The notes: generated by a model not told the origin, from the sequence alone. 31,353 nt of DNA from Pseudomonadota bacterium (GCA_023436825.1 JAEZHS010000241.1:1-31353); one strand, 5' to 3'. Counted from the first letter of the stretch, positions 9,533 through 17,985 are shown. A program made the numbers and translations.

Positions 9533-10258
9533 TTATTCGGCGGCGTCGTGCATCACCTGGTCGGCGCGCGTCGGATAGATGATGCGCTCGGCGAAGCGGT
9601 ACATGTCCTCGATCTCCCGCTGTGAGCGGTAGGCGATCGTGGCGCCGCGCAGCGCAGCGAGCTGCTCGGCCAGGATGCAGCGGCGCACCTCGGCAGTCAG
9701 CGTGTTCAGGCGGTGATAGGCCTCGGAAATGGTCCGGCCCAGCGTCGTGATGCCGTGGCCGACCAGCACGACCGAATTGGTGTCCTGGATGAAGCCCGAC
9801 ACCGAGCTGACATCGGCCTCGACGTCGACATGCGCCGGCACGAAATGCACCGGCTTGCCCAGCACGAAGGGCGGATCGAGCGACAGCACCTTGAAGTCGT
9901 GCGGCGCACCCGAGCCCAACAGGGCAATGGTCGCATCGTCGTGCACATGAATGGTGGCGTCGATGTCGGGACGCAGCCGCAGGATCTCACGGCTGAGATT
10001 GTGGCCGATGCTCGTCATGCGTTCGCCCCAGACGATGCGGCTGGTCGGCACATCGGTGATGACGATGTTCTCGAGCTCCATCTCCTCGAGCGAGATCTCG
10101 GCATGCTTGGTGTAGGCGAGCCCGTGCGGGAAATCCGGATGCGGCACGCGCATCACGATGTTGCCCAGCGTGTTGTGGACGTAGCCGCGGCCCGCGACCA
10201 GGCGGGCATACTTGACGAACTGGCGACCGATGGCGGGATCGAACGTGACCGGTGGCAT
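9533..10258 (-). CDS. Class II aldolase/adducin-domain protein
   Basis: 241 residues from the ATG at 10258, chosen because GGAGG lies 10 nt upstream; a further in-frame start at 10288 would only add ten unsupported residues. The Zn site of class II aldolases is visible: H-V-H in TIHVHDDA and a later His in LVGHGITTLGRTISEAYH. The N-terminal GNIVMRVPHPDFPHGLAYTKHAEISLEEM fits the substrate loop. Relatives include L-fuculose-phosphate aldolase, L-ribulose-phosphate 4-epimerase and methylthioribulose-phosphate dehydratase, so the exact reaction is open. It is divergent from the LysE exporter, with about 83 bp between starts. Confidence 0.85.
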   Translation of the reverse strand: MPPVTFDPAIGRQFVKYARLVAGRGYVHNTLGNIVMRVPHPDFPHGLAYTKHAEISLEEMELENIVITDVPTSRIVWGERMTSIGHNLSREILRLRPDIDATIHVHDDATIALLGSGAPHDFKVLSLDPPFVLGKPVHFVPAHVDVEADVSSVSGFIQDTNSVVLVGHGITTLGRTISEAYHRLNTLTAEVRRCILAEQLAALRGATIAYRSQREIEDMYRFAERIIYPTRADQVMHDAAE

Positions 10259-10341
10259 GTCTTGGGTCCTCCGCCCCCACCCTAACATGAGTACATGCCA
10301 GGTAGTTGAGACGAAGCGGCCATCCGGGGCACTTCCTCCGC

Positions 10342-10932
10342 ATGGGCGAGATGCTTGGACCCCTGGTGCTGTTTTCCGTGGCGATGACGCTGACGCCGGG
10401 CCCCAACGTCGTGTTGGTGACGGCGTCGGCGGCGAACTTCGGCTTCCGCCGCACCGTCCCGCAGATGCTGGGCATCACCTTCGGCTTCGGCTCGATGGTC
10501 GTGGCCACGGGCCTGGGACTGGCCGGGCTGGTCCATGCCGAGCCGCGCCTGCATCTCGCCGTGAAGTACGTCGGCGCCCTCTACCTCCTCTCTCTCGCCT
10601 GGCGCATCGCCCGAGCCGACGCCGCCAGCGCCGCGGCGCGCGCCAAACCCATCGGCTTTCTCGAAGCGACGCTCTTCACCTGGATGAATCCTAAGGCCTG
10701 GGTCTCCGCGCTGGGCGCTGTCGCCGCCTACAGCACTGTGGGCGACGATGTGCTGTGGCAGACGTCGGTGATCGCGGGTGTGCTGGCGGCGGCGTGCCTG
10801 GCCTCGGTGGCGATCTGGGCGGGCTTCGGTTCGGTGATCGGCCGCTATCTCGCCGCGCCGAGGATGCGAAAAGCGTTCAACTGGTCGATGGCAGGTCTGC
10901 TGGTGCTGTCGCTGATCCCGGTGTTTCGATGA
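10342..10932 (+). CDS. LysE/RhtB-family amino-acid exporter
   Basis: About 196 residues from the ATG at 10342; ATG 10351 and TTG 10306 are alternatives and no strong ribosome site discriminates. The N-terminal motif LTPGPNVVLV is the LysE/RhtB signature, followed by NFGFRRTVPQMLGITFGF and the WMNPKAWV motif in the fourth helix region. About six transmembrane segments are evident, as expected. The family exports amino acids or related small molecules across the inner membrane in exchange for protons. Substrate is unknown. Nothing in the neighbourhood (class II aldolase, methyltransferase) names it. Confidence 0.88.
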   Translation: MGEMLGPLVLFSVAMTLTPGPNVVLVTASAANFGFRRTVPQMLGITFGFGSMVVATGLGLAGLVHAEPRLHLAVKYVGALYLLSLAWRIARADAASAAARAKPIGFLEATLFTWMNPKAWVSALGAVAAYSTVGDDVLWQTSVIAGVLAAACLASVAIWAGFGSVIGRYLAAPRMRKAFNWSMAGLLVLSLIPVFR

Positions 10933-11054
10933 TGCCCATCGAGCCGTGACCTCCGACAGCCACCAGAAAAAGACAAGGCGTTCTCAAGCGGCCCTTCAAG
11001 CGAAGCGGGCCGAGATGACCGAGCATGGAGGTCCCGTCGCAAAGGAGGCCGCGT

Positions 11055-12110
11055 ATGGTCGACGAAGCAAAGCTGCACGATTTCGTTGGGAAAATGCTGG
11101 GCGACCTCGGCGGCGCCGCCAGCGTCGCCATGGTGCGCATGGGCGATGCGCTCGGTCTGTACAAGACCCTTCAGGCAGCAGGTCCGATGACTTGCAGCGC
11201 CCTCGCCCTGCGCGCCGGAGTGCACGAAAGATACCTGCGCGAATGGCTGTCGCAGCAGGCGGCTTCCGGCTATCTGGCGTACGACCCCGCGGCCAGAACC
11301 TTCGCGCTGCCGCCGGAACAGGCCATGGTCTTCGCCATCGAGGACAGCCCCGTCTACATGATGGGCGGCTTCGATCTCATGGCGGCAATGATCGAGAACC
11401 AGCCCAAGGTGCAGGCCGCTTTCACGAGCGGCGGCGGCGTGGCGTGGGGCGATCAGGCGGGCTGCATGTTCTGCGCCGTCGCCCGCTTCTTTCGCCCCGG
11501 CTACCACAACAACCTGATCCCGAGCTGGCTGCCGTCACTGGACGGCGTGATCGCCAAGCTCGAACGCGGCGCCAAGGTAGCCGACATCGGGTGCGGCCAC
11601 GGCTGGTCGACCGTGCTGATGGCGAAGGCTTTCCCCAAATCGCAGTTCATCGGCTACGACTTCCATGCCGGATCGATCGAGGATTCCCGCGCCCATGCCT
11701 GGGATCACGGCGTCTCGGCGAACACCCGGTTCGAGGTCGCGTCGGCCAAGGAAATCCCCGAACGGGACTTCGACCTCGTGACGAGCTTCGACTGCCTGCA
11801 CGACATGGGCGATCCGGCCGGCGCGGCGGCCCACGTTCGCGGTCTGCTGAAGCCGGATGGAACCTGGATGATCGCCGAGCCGATGGCCGGAGATCGACTC
11901 GAGGACAATCTAAATCCCGTCGGACGCCTCTTCTATGCGGGATCCACCATGATCTGCGTTCCGACGTCCCTCTCCCAGGAAGTCGGTGCCGCGCTCGGAG
12001 CACAGGCAGGCGAGGCAAAGCTGCGCGACGTGATCGGTGGCGCCGGCTTCCGCAGCGTCCGCCGCGCCGCCGAAACGCCGTTCAACATGATCCTCGAGGC
12101 GAGACCGTAG
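11055..12110 (+). CDS. Class I SAM-dependent methyltransferase with N-terminal winged helix
   Basis: 351 residues from ATG 11055, supported by AAAGGAGG 6 nt upstream. An upstream in-frame ATG at 11025 would run through that ribosome site. Residues 15-85 look like the winged-helix/dimerisation region of small-molecule methyltransferases (MGDALGLYKTLQ...CSALALRAGVHERYLREWLSQQAASGYL). The SAM fold starts with motif I VADIGCGHG (about 175-184), followed by FDLVTSFDCLHDMGDP (motif post II/IV) and LLKPDGTWMIAEP. The protein resembles the large group of uncharacterised bacterial methyltransferases related to mycobacterial examples; the substrate is unknown. Its 3' end meets the Lrp gene tail-to-tail, with a repeat element between. 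Confidence 0.88.
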   Translation: MVDEAKLHDFVGKMLGDLGGAASVAMVRMGDALGLYKTLQAAGPMTCSALALRAGVHERYLREWLSQQAASGYLAYDPAARTFALPPEQAMVFAIEDSPVYMMGGFDLMAAMIENQPKVQAAFTSGGGVAWGDQAGCMFCAVARFFRPGYHNNLIPSWLPSLDGVIAKLERGAKVADIGCGHGWSTVLMAKAFPKSQFIGYDFHAGSIEDSRAHAWDHGVSANTRFEVASAKEIPERDFDLVTSFDCLHDMGDPAGAAAHVRGLLKPDGTWMIAEPMAGDRLEDNLNPVGRLFYAGSTMICVPTSLSQEVGAALGAQAGEAKLRDVIGGAGFRSVRRAAETPFNMILEARP

Positions 12111-12114
12111 AGCT

Positions 12115-12135
12115 TCGCGGTCCGGAAGAGCATGA
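12115..12135. repeat. Dispersed palindromic repeat, copy 1
   Basis: This 21-bp stretch is the exact reverse complement of 20375-20395 and contains CGCGGTCCGGAAGAG. It lies 4 bp after the methyltransferase stop and 9 bp before the Lrp stop, in the convergent junction. The 14-bp core TCTTCCGGACCGCG recurs at 31312-31325. The identity is visible in the sequence; its role (terminator or repetitive extragenic element) is inferred. Confidence 0.7.
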
Positions 12136-12144
12136 GAAGACACA

Positions 12145-12621
12145 TCACCCGATCTTGGTGACAGCGAGCGGCAGCGCCGCGCCCTGCTTCACCGTGCGCA
12201 GGGCGAAGGAGCTCCTGATCTGGGCGATGCCCGCGATCTTGGTGAAGTCCATGACGAAGCGCTCGTAGGCTTCGAGGTCGGGCACGACGATGCGCAGCAG
12301 GTAATCGCTGTCTCCGGTCATCAGGTAGCACTCCATCACCTCGGGCCGCGCCGCGGCGGCGCGCTCGAAGGCCTGCAGCGCCTTCTCGACCTGGGTCGAG
12401 AGCGACACGCTCATGAAGACGTTGACCGACAGGCCGACCGACTTGGCGTCGACCTGCGCGGCATAGCCCTTGATGACTCCCGCCTCCTCCAGCGCCCTGA
12501 CCCGCCGCCAGCACGGCGAGGAGGAGAGCCCGACCTGCTCGGCGAGGTCGGCATTGCTCACCCGGCCGTCCTTCTGCAGATGGTCGAGGATGCGCCGGTC
12601 GATGGCATCGAGGGAGATCAT
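12145..12621 (-). CDS. Lrp/AsnC-family transcriptional regulator
   Basis: 158 residues. An N-terminal helix-turn-helix (DAIDRRILDHLQKDG then SNADLAEQVGLSSSPCWRRV, residues 5-40) is followed by GVIKGYAA and the C-terminal RAM effector/dimerisation domain with GDSDYLLRIVVPDLEAYERF. Lrp-type proteins form octamers or dimers and sense amino acids. The gene is divergent from the large E1-type enzyme, with 99 bp between starts, an arrangement typical of a local regulator. In Pseudomonas putida an Lrp-type MdeR sits beside mdeA and mdeB, the latter a pyruvate-dehydrogenase-E1 homologue. The present pair resembles that but lacks the methionine gamma-lyase gene. Confidence 0.92.
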   Translation of the reverse strand: MISLDAIDRRILDHLQKDGRVSNADLAEQVGLSSSPCWRRVRALEEAGVIKGYAAQVDAKSVGLSVNVFMSVSLSTQVEKALQAFERAAAARPEVMECYLMTGDSDYLLRIVVPDLEAYERFVMDFTKIAGIAQIRSSFALRTVKQGAALPLAVTKIG

Positions 12622-12720
12622 TGCTCAAATTTCCTACTTTTGGCACAATTCTACCCAATACAGCCGTTCAAGGGGTCCGAACGCAAGGACTTTCCCCTGT
12701 GCCAGGCGTATGCCGTGCTC
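12622..12720. promoter_or_regulatory. Shared divergent control region of the Lrp and E1-type genes
   Basis: A 99-bp gap between divergent starts. Its left half (12625-12660) is distinctly A+T rich for this GC-rich window and holds short runs such as AAATTT, TTTT and AATT, as expected for Lrp-type binding. No convincing -35/-10 pair could be fixed on either strand. Operator function is inferred from position only. Confidence 0.4.
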
Positions 12721-15075
12721 ATGACCACGATTGCCCCCGTGCAAGAGTTGAAGGCGCAACGTCTCAGGCTCCTGCGCGAGCTCGAGCGCAAGGTCCTGTG
12801 GCTGAGCGCCTGGACCATCCATAACGCCAACCACCTGCGCCCCAACCGCGACGGGCTGAAGGTCGGTGGTCACCAGGCTTCGTGTGCGTCGCTCGCCACG
12901 GTCATGACGGCACTCTACTTCTCGGTGCTGAAGCCGGAAGATCGCGTGGCGGTGAAGCCGCATGCCTCGCCGGTGTTCCATGCGATCCAATATCTGTTCG
13001 GGCACCAGTCGCAGGACAAGCTGGAGCGCTTCCGCGGGCTGGGCGGCGCGCAGTCCTATCCCTCGCGCACCAAGGACGTCGACGACGTCGATTTCTCGAC
13101 CGGCTCGGTCGGCCTCGGCGTCGCGATGACCCTCTTCTCCTCCCTGGTGCAGGACTATGTGCGCCTGAAGGAGCTGGGTGACGGCAAGCGACCGACGGGG
13201 CGCATGGTGGCTCTGGTCGGCGATGCCGAGCTCGACGAGGGCAACATGTTCGAGGCGCTGCTCGAGGGCTGGAAGCACGACGTCCGGAACCTGTGGTGGG
13301 TGATCGACTACAATCGCCAGAGCCTGGACGGCGTGGTCAACGACCGCCTGTTCGGCCGCATCGGCGAGATGTTCGAGCTGGTGGGCTGGCGCGTCGTCAC
13401 CCTGAAATACGGCAAGCTCCTGGAAGCGGCCTTCACCCAGCCCGACGGCGAGCACCTGCGGCAGTGGATCGACGACTGCCCCAACTCGCTCTACTCGGCA
13501 TTGGTGTTCAAGGGCGGCGCAGGCTGGCGCGAGGCGCTGACGCGCGACCTCAACCAGTATCCCGGCATCCGCCGCATCCTCGAGCAGCACGACGACGAGA
13601 CGCTGCACCGGCTGATGACCAACCTCGCCGGCAACGACATGCAGGCCGTGCTCGACGCCTTCGAGGGCGTCGAGGGCGACCAGCCGACCTGTTTCATCGC
13701 CTACACCATCAAGGGCCAGGGCCTGCCTTTCGCCGGCCACAAGGACAATCATTCCGGCCTGATGACGCTCGACCAGATGGCGGGCTTCAAGAAGGGCATG
13801 GGCATCGCCGACGGCCAGGAGTGGGACAAGTTCGCGGGCCTCAAGGCCACGCCGGCCGAGCTGCAGCAGTTCCTCGCCGAAGCGCCGTTCAACGCCGAGG
13901 GCCGCCGCCGCACCGAGGCTCCCGTCGTGACGGTTCCCGCAGCGCTGCCCAAGCCCAACGACAAGGAATCGAGCACGCAGGCGGGCTTCGGCAAGATCCT
14001 GAACGCCATCGCCGCCGAGGACAGCGAGCTCAGCCGGCGCATCGTCACGACCTCGCCCGACGTCACGGTCTCGACCAACCTCGGCGCCTGGGTGAACCGG
14101 CGCGGCCTGTGGGCGCACACCGAGGCGGAAGACGTGTTCCGCGAGCTCAAGGTCGTGTCGGCGCAGCTGTGGCGCAAGACGCCGCGCGGCCAGCACATCG
14201 AGCTCGGCATCGCCGAGAACAACCTGTTCATCCAGCTCGCGGCGATGGGACTCAGCCACCAGCTCTTCGGCGCGCGCCTGCTGCCGATCGGCACGCTCTA
14301 CGATCCATTCATCGCCCGCGGGCTCGATGCCCTGAACTATGCCTGCTACCAGGATGCGCGCTTCATGATCGTGGCGACGCCGTCGGGCGTGACCTTGGCG
14401 CCGGAAGGAGGCGCGCATCAGAGCATCCACACGCCGTTGATCGGCATCGGCCAGCCCGGCCTGCTCTCCTACGAGCCCGCCTATGTCGACGAGCTCGCGG
14501 TGCTGATGCGCCATGGCCTGGAGTACATGCAGCAGGACAAGGGTGGATCGGTCTATCTGCGGCTGTCGACCAGAAGCCTGCCGCAGCCGCAGCGCACGCT
14601 GACGCCCGAGCAGGAGTCCGACATCGTGTCCGGCGGCTACTGGTACGCGGCCCCCGAGGCCGGCGGCGACGTTGCCATCGTGTGCATGGGCGCCGTGACG
14701 CCGGAGGCGATCGCCGCGCACGAAAGCGTGCTGCGCGATTTCGCCGGCGCCGGCCTGCTGGTGCTGACCTCGCCCGACCGTTTGCATGCCGACTGGCTGG
14801 CCGCACAGCGCAATCGCGGCCGCACGGCCGGGCTGGTCGATCGCAGTGCCGCCGCCGTCGAGCGCCTGCTGGCGCCCTTGTCGCGTGACGCCCGGCTGGT
14901 CACCGTGCTCGACGGCCATCCGCTGGCGCTTTCCTGGCTGGGCTCGGTGCGCGGCCAGCGCGTCGTGCCGCTCGGCATCGAGGCCTTTGGTCAGTCTGGC
15001 GACATTCCCGACCTCTATCGAGCGTACAAGCTCGATGCCGCGGCGATCATCGATGCGGTGGCGCGGGCGATCTGA
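12721..15075 (+). CDS. Homodimeric E1-type thiamine-diphosphate enzyme (AceE/MdeB/transketolase-like)
   Basis: 784 residues from ATG 12721. Upstream in-frame codons run into the Lrp promoter region and show no homology. The ThDP motif begins GDAELDEG (167-174) and ends at N198 in IDYNRQ, as in the homodimeric pyruvate dehydrogenase E1 (GDGEMDE...N). HASPVFHAIQYLFG, FSTGSVGLG, HIELGIAENNLF and EGGAHQSIHTPLIG also follow the AceE pattern. At 784 residues it is shorter than AceE (about 880-890). No E2 or E3 gene is nearby. It could oxidise pyruvate or 2-oxobutyrate with E2/E3 encoded elsewhere, or act as a transketolase-like enzyme. The divergent Lrp gene suggests induction by an amino acid. Confidence 0.88.
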   Translation: MTTIAPVQELKAQRLRLLRELERKVLWLSAWTIHNANHLRPNRDGLKVGGHQASCASLATVMTALYFSVLKPEDRVAVKPHASPVFHAIQYLFGHQSQDKLERFRGLGGAQSYPSRTKDVDDVDFSTGSVGLGVAMTLFSSLVQDYVRLKELGDGKRPTGRMVALVGDAELDEGNMFEALLEGWKHDVRNLWWVIDYNRQSLDGVVNDRLFGRIGEMFELVGWRVVTLKYGKLLEAAFTQPDGEHLRQWIDDCPNSLYSALVFKGGAGWREALTRDLNQYPGIRRILEQHDDETLHRLMTNLAGNDMQAVLDAFEGVEGDQPTCFIAYTIKGQGLPFAGHKDNHSGLMTLDQMAGFKKGMGIADGQEWDKFAGLKATPAELQQFLAEAPFNAEGRRRTEAPVVTVPAALPKPNDKESSTQAGFGKILNAIAAEDSELSRRIVTTSPDVTVSTNLGAWVNRRGLWAHTEAEDVFRELKVVSAQLWRKTPRGQHIELGIAENNLFIQLAAMGLSHQLFGARLLPIGTLYDPFIARGLDALNYACYQDARFMIVATPSGVTLAPEGGAHQSIHTPLIGIGQPGLLSYEPAYVDELAVLMRHGLEYMQQDKGGSVYLRLSTRSLPQPQRTLTPEQESDIVSGGYWYAAPEAGGDVAIVCMGAVTPEAIAAHESVLRDFAGAGLLVLTSPDRLHADWLAAQRNRGRTAGLVDRSAAAVERLLAPLSRDARLVTVLDGHPLALSWLGSVRGQRVVPLGIEAFGQSGDIPDLYRAYKLDAAAIIDAVARAI

Positions 15076-15100
15076 GCCTGCCAACCGGACAGCGGGGTCC

Positions 15101-15400
15101 TCAGGGACGCAGAGCCTGCGCCAATGCGCCTCCCACGCTCCGTAGTTCCCTGCGGAACACGGCTGCCTGCTCGTCGGTGAAGCGTGACGTCGAAACCGCG
15201 AGGTTCAGCGCTCCCAGCAGGGCCGTACCGTGCATCACCGCCACGGCAATGCCGGTGATGCCGGGCGTGAGCGAGCATGATCTTGCCGGCAGATACAGCG
15301 TAGAGCGGCGCCAGTTCTCCGACCCTCATCGTAAAATTCAGGGCCTGGCCGCCGATGATCGTGGCGACGACCGGGCCAGGTCGGCGGAAATCCAGGTGGT
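15101..15400 (-). pseudogene. IclR-family regulator remnant (effector domain only)
   Basis: On the minus strand, about 15290-15390 encodes VVATIIGGQALNF and LAPLYAVSAGKIMLA, the start of an IclR effector domain. A second frame just downstream encodes GITGIAVAVMHG, LLGALNLAV and RFTDEQAAVFRRELRSVGGA, ending in TGA at 15103-15101; this is the normal IclR C-terminus. About 55-60 residues that should lie between these blocks are missing and the frame changes, so an internal deletion has occurred. The entire DNA-binding N-terminal half is absent. The 5' edge near 15400 abuts a remnant of an oppositely oriented gene. The right boundary is approximate. Confidence 0.75.
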
Positions 15401-15553
15401 TTATGAGCGAAATCTCGAGCTGGCGATCGAAGAAAACGTCTTCGGCCTTCCGAGCTTCGTGCTGAACGGGGAGACCTTCTGCGCCAGGACAGGCTCGACT
15501 TCCTCGGCGAGGCCCTCGCCAGCGGCCGCGCGCCCCACCGGCCCGGCCTTTGA
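15399..15553 (+). pseudogene. DsbA-fold 2-hydroxychromene-2-carboxylate isomerase-like remnant
   Basis: The plus strand encodes LAIEENVFGLPSFVLNGETF and then, after a one-base frameshift near 15480, QDRLDFLGEALASG, ending in TGA at 15551-15553. Together these match the C-terminal end of HCCA-isomerase/DsbA-like proteins (GVFGVPSFVxxGExFxGQDRLDFLxxAL). Only about 50 of about 200 residues remain. The N-terminal thioredoxin-fold part is missing and the fragment begins where the head-to-head IclR remnant ends. It cannot make a functional protein. The left boundary is approximate. Confidence 0.72.
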
Positions 15554-15663
15554 GGAAGGAAAGCCCCGGCGGCTCACGGCCCATGGCAACGGCGGGATCG
15601 GAATGGCAGCGACGCGGCGTGATCGCTTGACCTCTGCGTCCCCGGCCTCCTATTTGCGGGGCC

Positions 15664-16755
15664 ATGAAGGTCGACGGCACCCCCTACCGCACCATCTGGC
15701 TCGGCGCCGACGGAACCACCGTCCAGGTGATCGACCAGACCCTGCTGCCGCACCAGTTCGTGGTGCGCGACTGGCGCAGCATGGAGGATGCCGAGCGTGG
15801 CATCCGCACCATGATCGTGCGCGGGGCACCGCTGATCGGCGCGGCGGCCGCTTATGGCATGGCCCTTGCGATGGCGAGCGATGCGTCCGATGTCATGCTG
15901 ACCCAGGCCTATACCACGCTGATGGCGTCGCGCCCGACGGCGGTGAACCTGCGCTGGGCGCTCGACGACCTGCGCAATCTTCTGGCGCCCCTGCCGCCTG
16001 CCAAGCGGGCCGACGCGGCGTACCGCCGTGCGGCGGAAATCTGCGACGAGGATGCCGAGATCTGCCGGCGCATCGGCGAGAATGGACTCGGGCTCATCCG
16101 CAAGCTCAAGCCCAGGGGCAAACGCATCAATGCGCTCACCCACTGCAACGCGGGCTGGCTCGCCACCGTCGACTGGGGCACGGCGCTGGCGCCGATCTAT
16201 CAGGCGCACAATGCCGGCATCCCGATCCATGTCTGGGTCGATGAGACGCGGCCGCGCAACCAAGGCGCCAGTCTGACGGCCTGGGAACTCGCCAAGCACG
16301 GCGTGCCGCACACCGTGATCGCCGACAATGCCGGCGGACATCTCATGCAGCGCGGCCAGGTCGACTTCTGCATCACCGGCACCGACCGCACGACGCGGCG
16401 CGGCGACGTCTGCAACAAGATCGGCACCTATCTCAAGGCGCTGGCCGCGCACGACAACGGCATCCCATTCTATGTCGGCCTGCCCTACCCCAGCATCGAC
16501 TGGACGATCGAGGACGGCGCCGCCATCCCGATCGAGGAGCGGCACGCCACCGAGGTCTCACGCATCGCCGGCCGCACGGCCGCAGGCGAGGTCGTCATCG
16601 TCGACGTGCTGCCCGAGGGCAGCCCGGCCGCCAATCCCCCCATCGACGTCACGCCGGCGCGGCTGGTGACGGCGCTGATCACCGAACGCGGCGTCTGCCC
16701 CGCGAGCGAAACGGGCCTGCTGTCGCTCTATCCCGAACAGTCCAGAGCGGCGTGA
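15664..16755 (+). CDS. mtnA: S-methyl-5-thioribose-1-phosphate isomerase
   Basis: 363 residues, the usual length. Motifs match the eIF2B-related MtnA family: IVRGAPLIGAAAAYG (51-65), catalytic Cys161 in THCNAG, DETRPRNQGASLTAWEL (193-209), catalytic Asp241 in TGTDRT, and GDVCNKIGTY. It converts 5-methylthioribose-1-phosphate to methylthioribulose-1-phosphate in methionine salvage or MTA shunt pathways. No mtnB, mtnC, mtnD or mtnP/mtnN lies beside it, although a class II aldolase-family gene is found 5.4 kb to the left. The stop overlaps the GTG start of an MFS transporter by 4 bp (GTGA), indicating translational coupling. Confidence 0.95.
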   Translation: MKVDGTPYRTIWLGADGTTVQVIDQTLLPHQFVVRDWRSMEDAERGIRTMIVRGAPLIGAAAAYGMALAMASDASDVMLTQAYTTLMASRPTAVNLRWALDDLRNLLAPLPPAKRADAAYRRAAEICDEDAEICRRIGENGLGLIRKLKPRGKRINALTHCNAGWLATVDWGTALAPIYQAHNAGIPIHVWVDETRPRNQGASLTAWELAKHGVPHTVIADNAGGHLMQRGQVDFCITGTDRTTRRGDVCNKIGTYLKALAAHDNGIPFYVGLPYPSIDWTIEDGAAIPIEERHATEVSRIAGRTAAGEVVIVDVLPEGSPAANPPIDVTPARLVTALITERGVCPASETGLLSLYPEQSRAA

Positions 16756-17948
16756 TCACGCCCGCCGCACGAGCCGCCCACCTCGCGACCATCGGCCTCG
16801 GCTTCACGCAGATCGTGGGGTGGGGCACCACCTTCCTGATGCCCGCGGTGCTGGGACGACACATGGGCGAATCACTGGGGTTGGCGAGCGAGGTCGTGTT
16901 CGCCGGCATCACCGTGATGTTCGGCGTGGGCTCGCTGCTGGCGCCGCAGGTCGGACGGCTGATCGACCGCACCGGTGCGCGAATCATCATGGCCTCGGGC
17001 TCGGCGCTCTACGCCGTCTCGATCGCGGCGCTGGCCTTCGCCCAGGGCCTGGTGAGTTACCTGCTGTGCTGGGCGGCGATGGGCATCGCCTCGACGCTCG
17101 CGCTCAGCACGCCGTCCAGCATCGCATTGGCCCAGGTAGCGGGCCCCTCGGCGCGGCGCGCCATCGGCATGCTGGCCATCATCGGCGGTTTCGCCTCGAC
17201 GGTATTCTGGCCGCTCTCGGGCGCGCTCGACGTGGCGCTGGGCTGGCGCGGGACGTTGCTGGTCTTTGCCGCGATCCATCTCTTTGCCTGCCTGCCCGTC
17301 CATCTGCTGGTGTTGCCGCACCGGCCGCCGGCCCATCATCTCTCCGCCGCGGCCAATCCCGCGGCGAGCGGCGTGCCTTCGGAGGTGCGCACCCGCGCCT
17401 TCCTGCTGCTGTCCATAACGCTTTCCAGCGGCGCCTTCGTGTTCACCGGCGCCATGGTGCACATGATCGAGCTGCTGCGCGGGCTCGGCCATCCGGCCGC
17501 CACCGCGGTGTTCCTGGCCTCGCTGATCGGACCCTCGCAGGTCACGGTGCGCGTGTTCGAACTGCTGTTCGGCCATCGCTACTCGATCATGAACTCGGCC
17601 GTGTTCGGCTCGGCCGCGCTGGTGCTGGGCCTCAGCGTGGCGCTGCTCGACGGCGGCAATTTCGTCCTGGGACTGATCTGCATCGTCTCCTACGGCATCG
17701 CCAACGGCCTGAAGGCGGTACAGCGCGCCACCTTGCCGCTCGCCCTGTTCGGACGCGCCCAGTTCGGCGCCTACATGGGAAGGCTCGCCCTGCCGCAGGG
17801 CATCGTCTCGGCGTCGGCGCCGCCGGTCATCGCCGCCGTCCTCAGCAACGGCGGCACGATCGCCGCGCTGTGGCTGATCTTTGCGGCCGCCATGCTGTCG
17901 CTCGTGAGCATGATCCTGCTGGCGAGGCTGGCCCGCAACGTTCGTTGA
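16752..17948 (+). CDS. MFS transporter
   Basis: 398 residues starting with GTG that overlaps the mtnA stop (GTGA). About twelve hydrophobic segments are evident. The inter-helix 2/3 motif is GRLIDRTGARIIMASG, the MFS signature, and a long hydrophilic central loop (HRPPAHHLSAAANPAASGVPSEVRTR) separates the two six-helix halves. Inner-membrane secondary transport is expected. The tight overlap with mtnA hints at a methylthio-compound or related substrate, but many MFS genes in this type of genome sit in unrelated operons, so substrate remains unknown. Confidence 0.9.
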   Translation: MITPAARAAHLATIGLGFTQIVGWGTTFLMPAVLGRHMGESLGLASEVVFAGITVMFGVGSLLAPQVGRLIDRTGARIIMASGSALYAVSIAALAFAQGLVSYLLCWAAMGIASTLALSTPSSIALAQVAGPSARRAIGMLAIIGGFASTVFWPLSGALDVALGWRGTLLVFAAIHLFACLPVHLLVLPHRPPAHHLSAAANPAASGVPSEVRTRAFLLLSITLSSGAFVFTGAMVHMIELLRGLGHPAATAVFLASLIGPSQVTVRVFELLFGHRYSIMNSAVFGSAALVLGLSVALLDGGNFVLGLICIVSYGIANGLKAVQRATLPLALFGRAQFGAYMGRLALPQGIVSASAPPVIAAVLSNGGTIAALWLIFAAAMLSLVSMILLARLARNVR

Positions 17949-17985
17949 ACGGTGGCAATTCGCACGGTGCACGATACGCTGCGGC

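Noticed and set aside
12649..12664. TTGGCAC as a possible sigma-54 promoter upstream of the E1-type gene
   Set aside because: The -12 TTGC element is missing at the right distance.
12634..15084. An open frame of about 816 codons on the minus strand, opposite the E1-type gene
   Set aside because: It is a by-product of high G+C at third positions of the real gene; its translation shows no recognisable domain and it runs opposite conserved ThDP motifs.
15015..15680. A 221-codon minus-strand frame that could be called an intact protein
   Set aside because: Only about 45 residues match the IclR family; the true IclR end lies in another frame and the 5' part reads through an opposite-strand remnant, so it is a chance fusion across decayed DNA.
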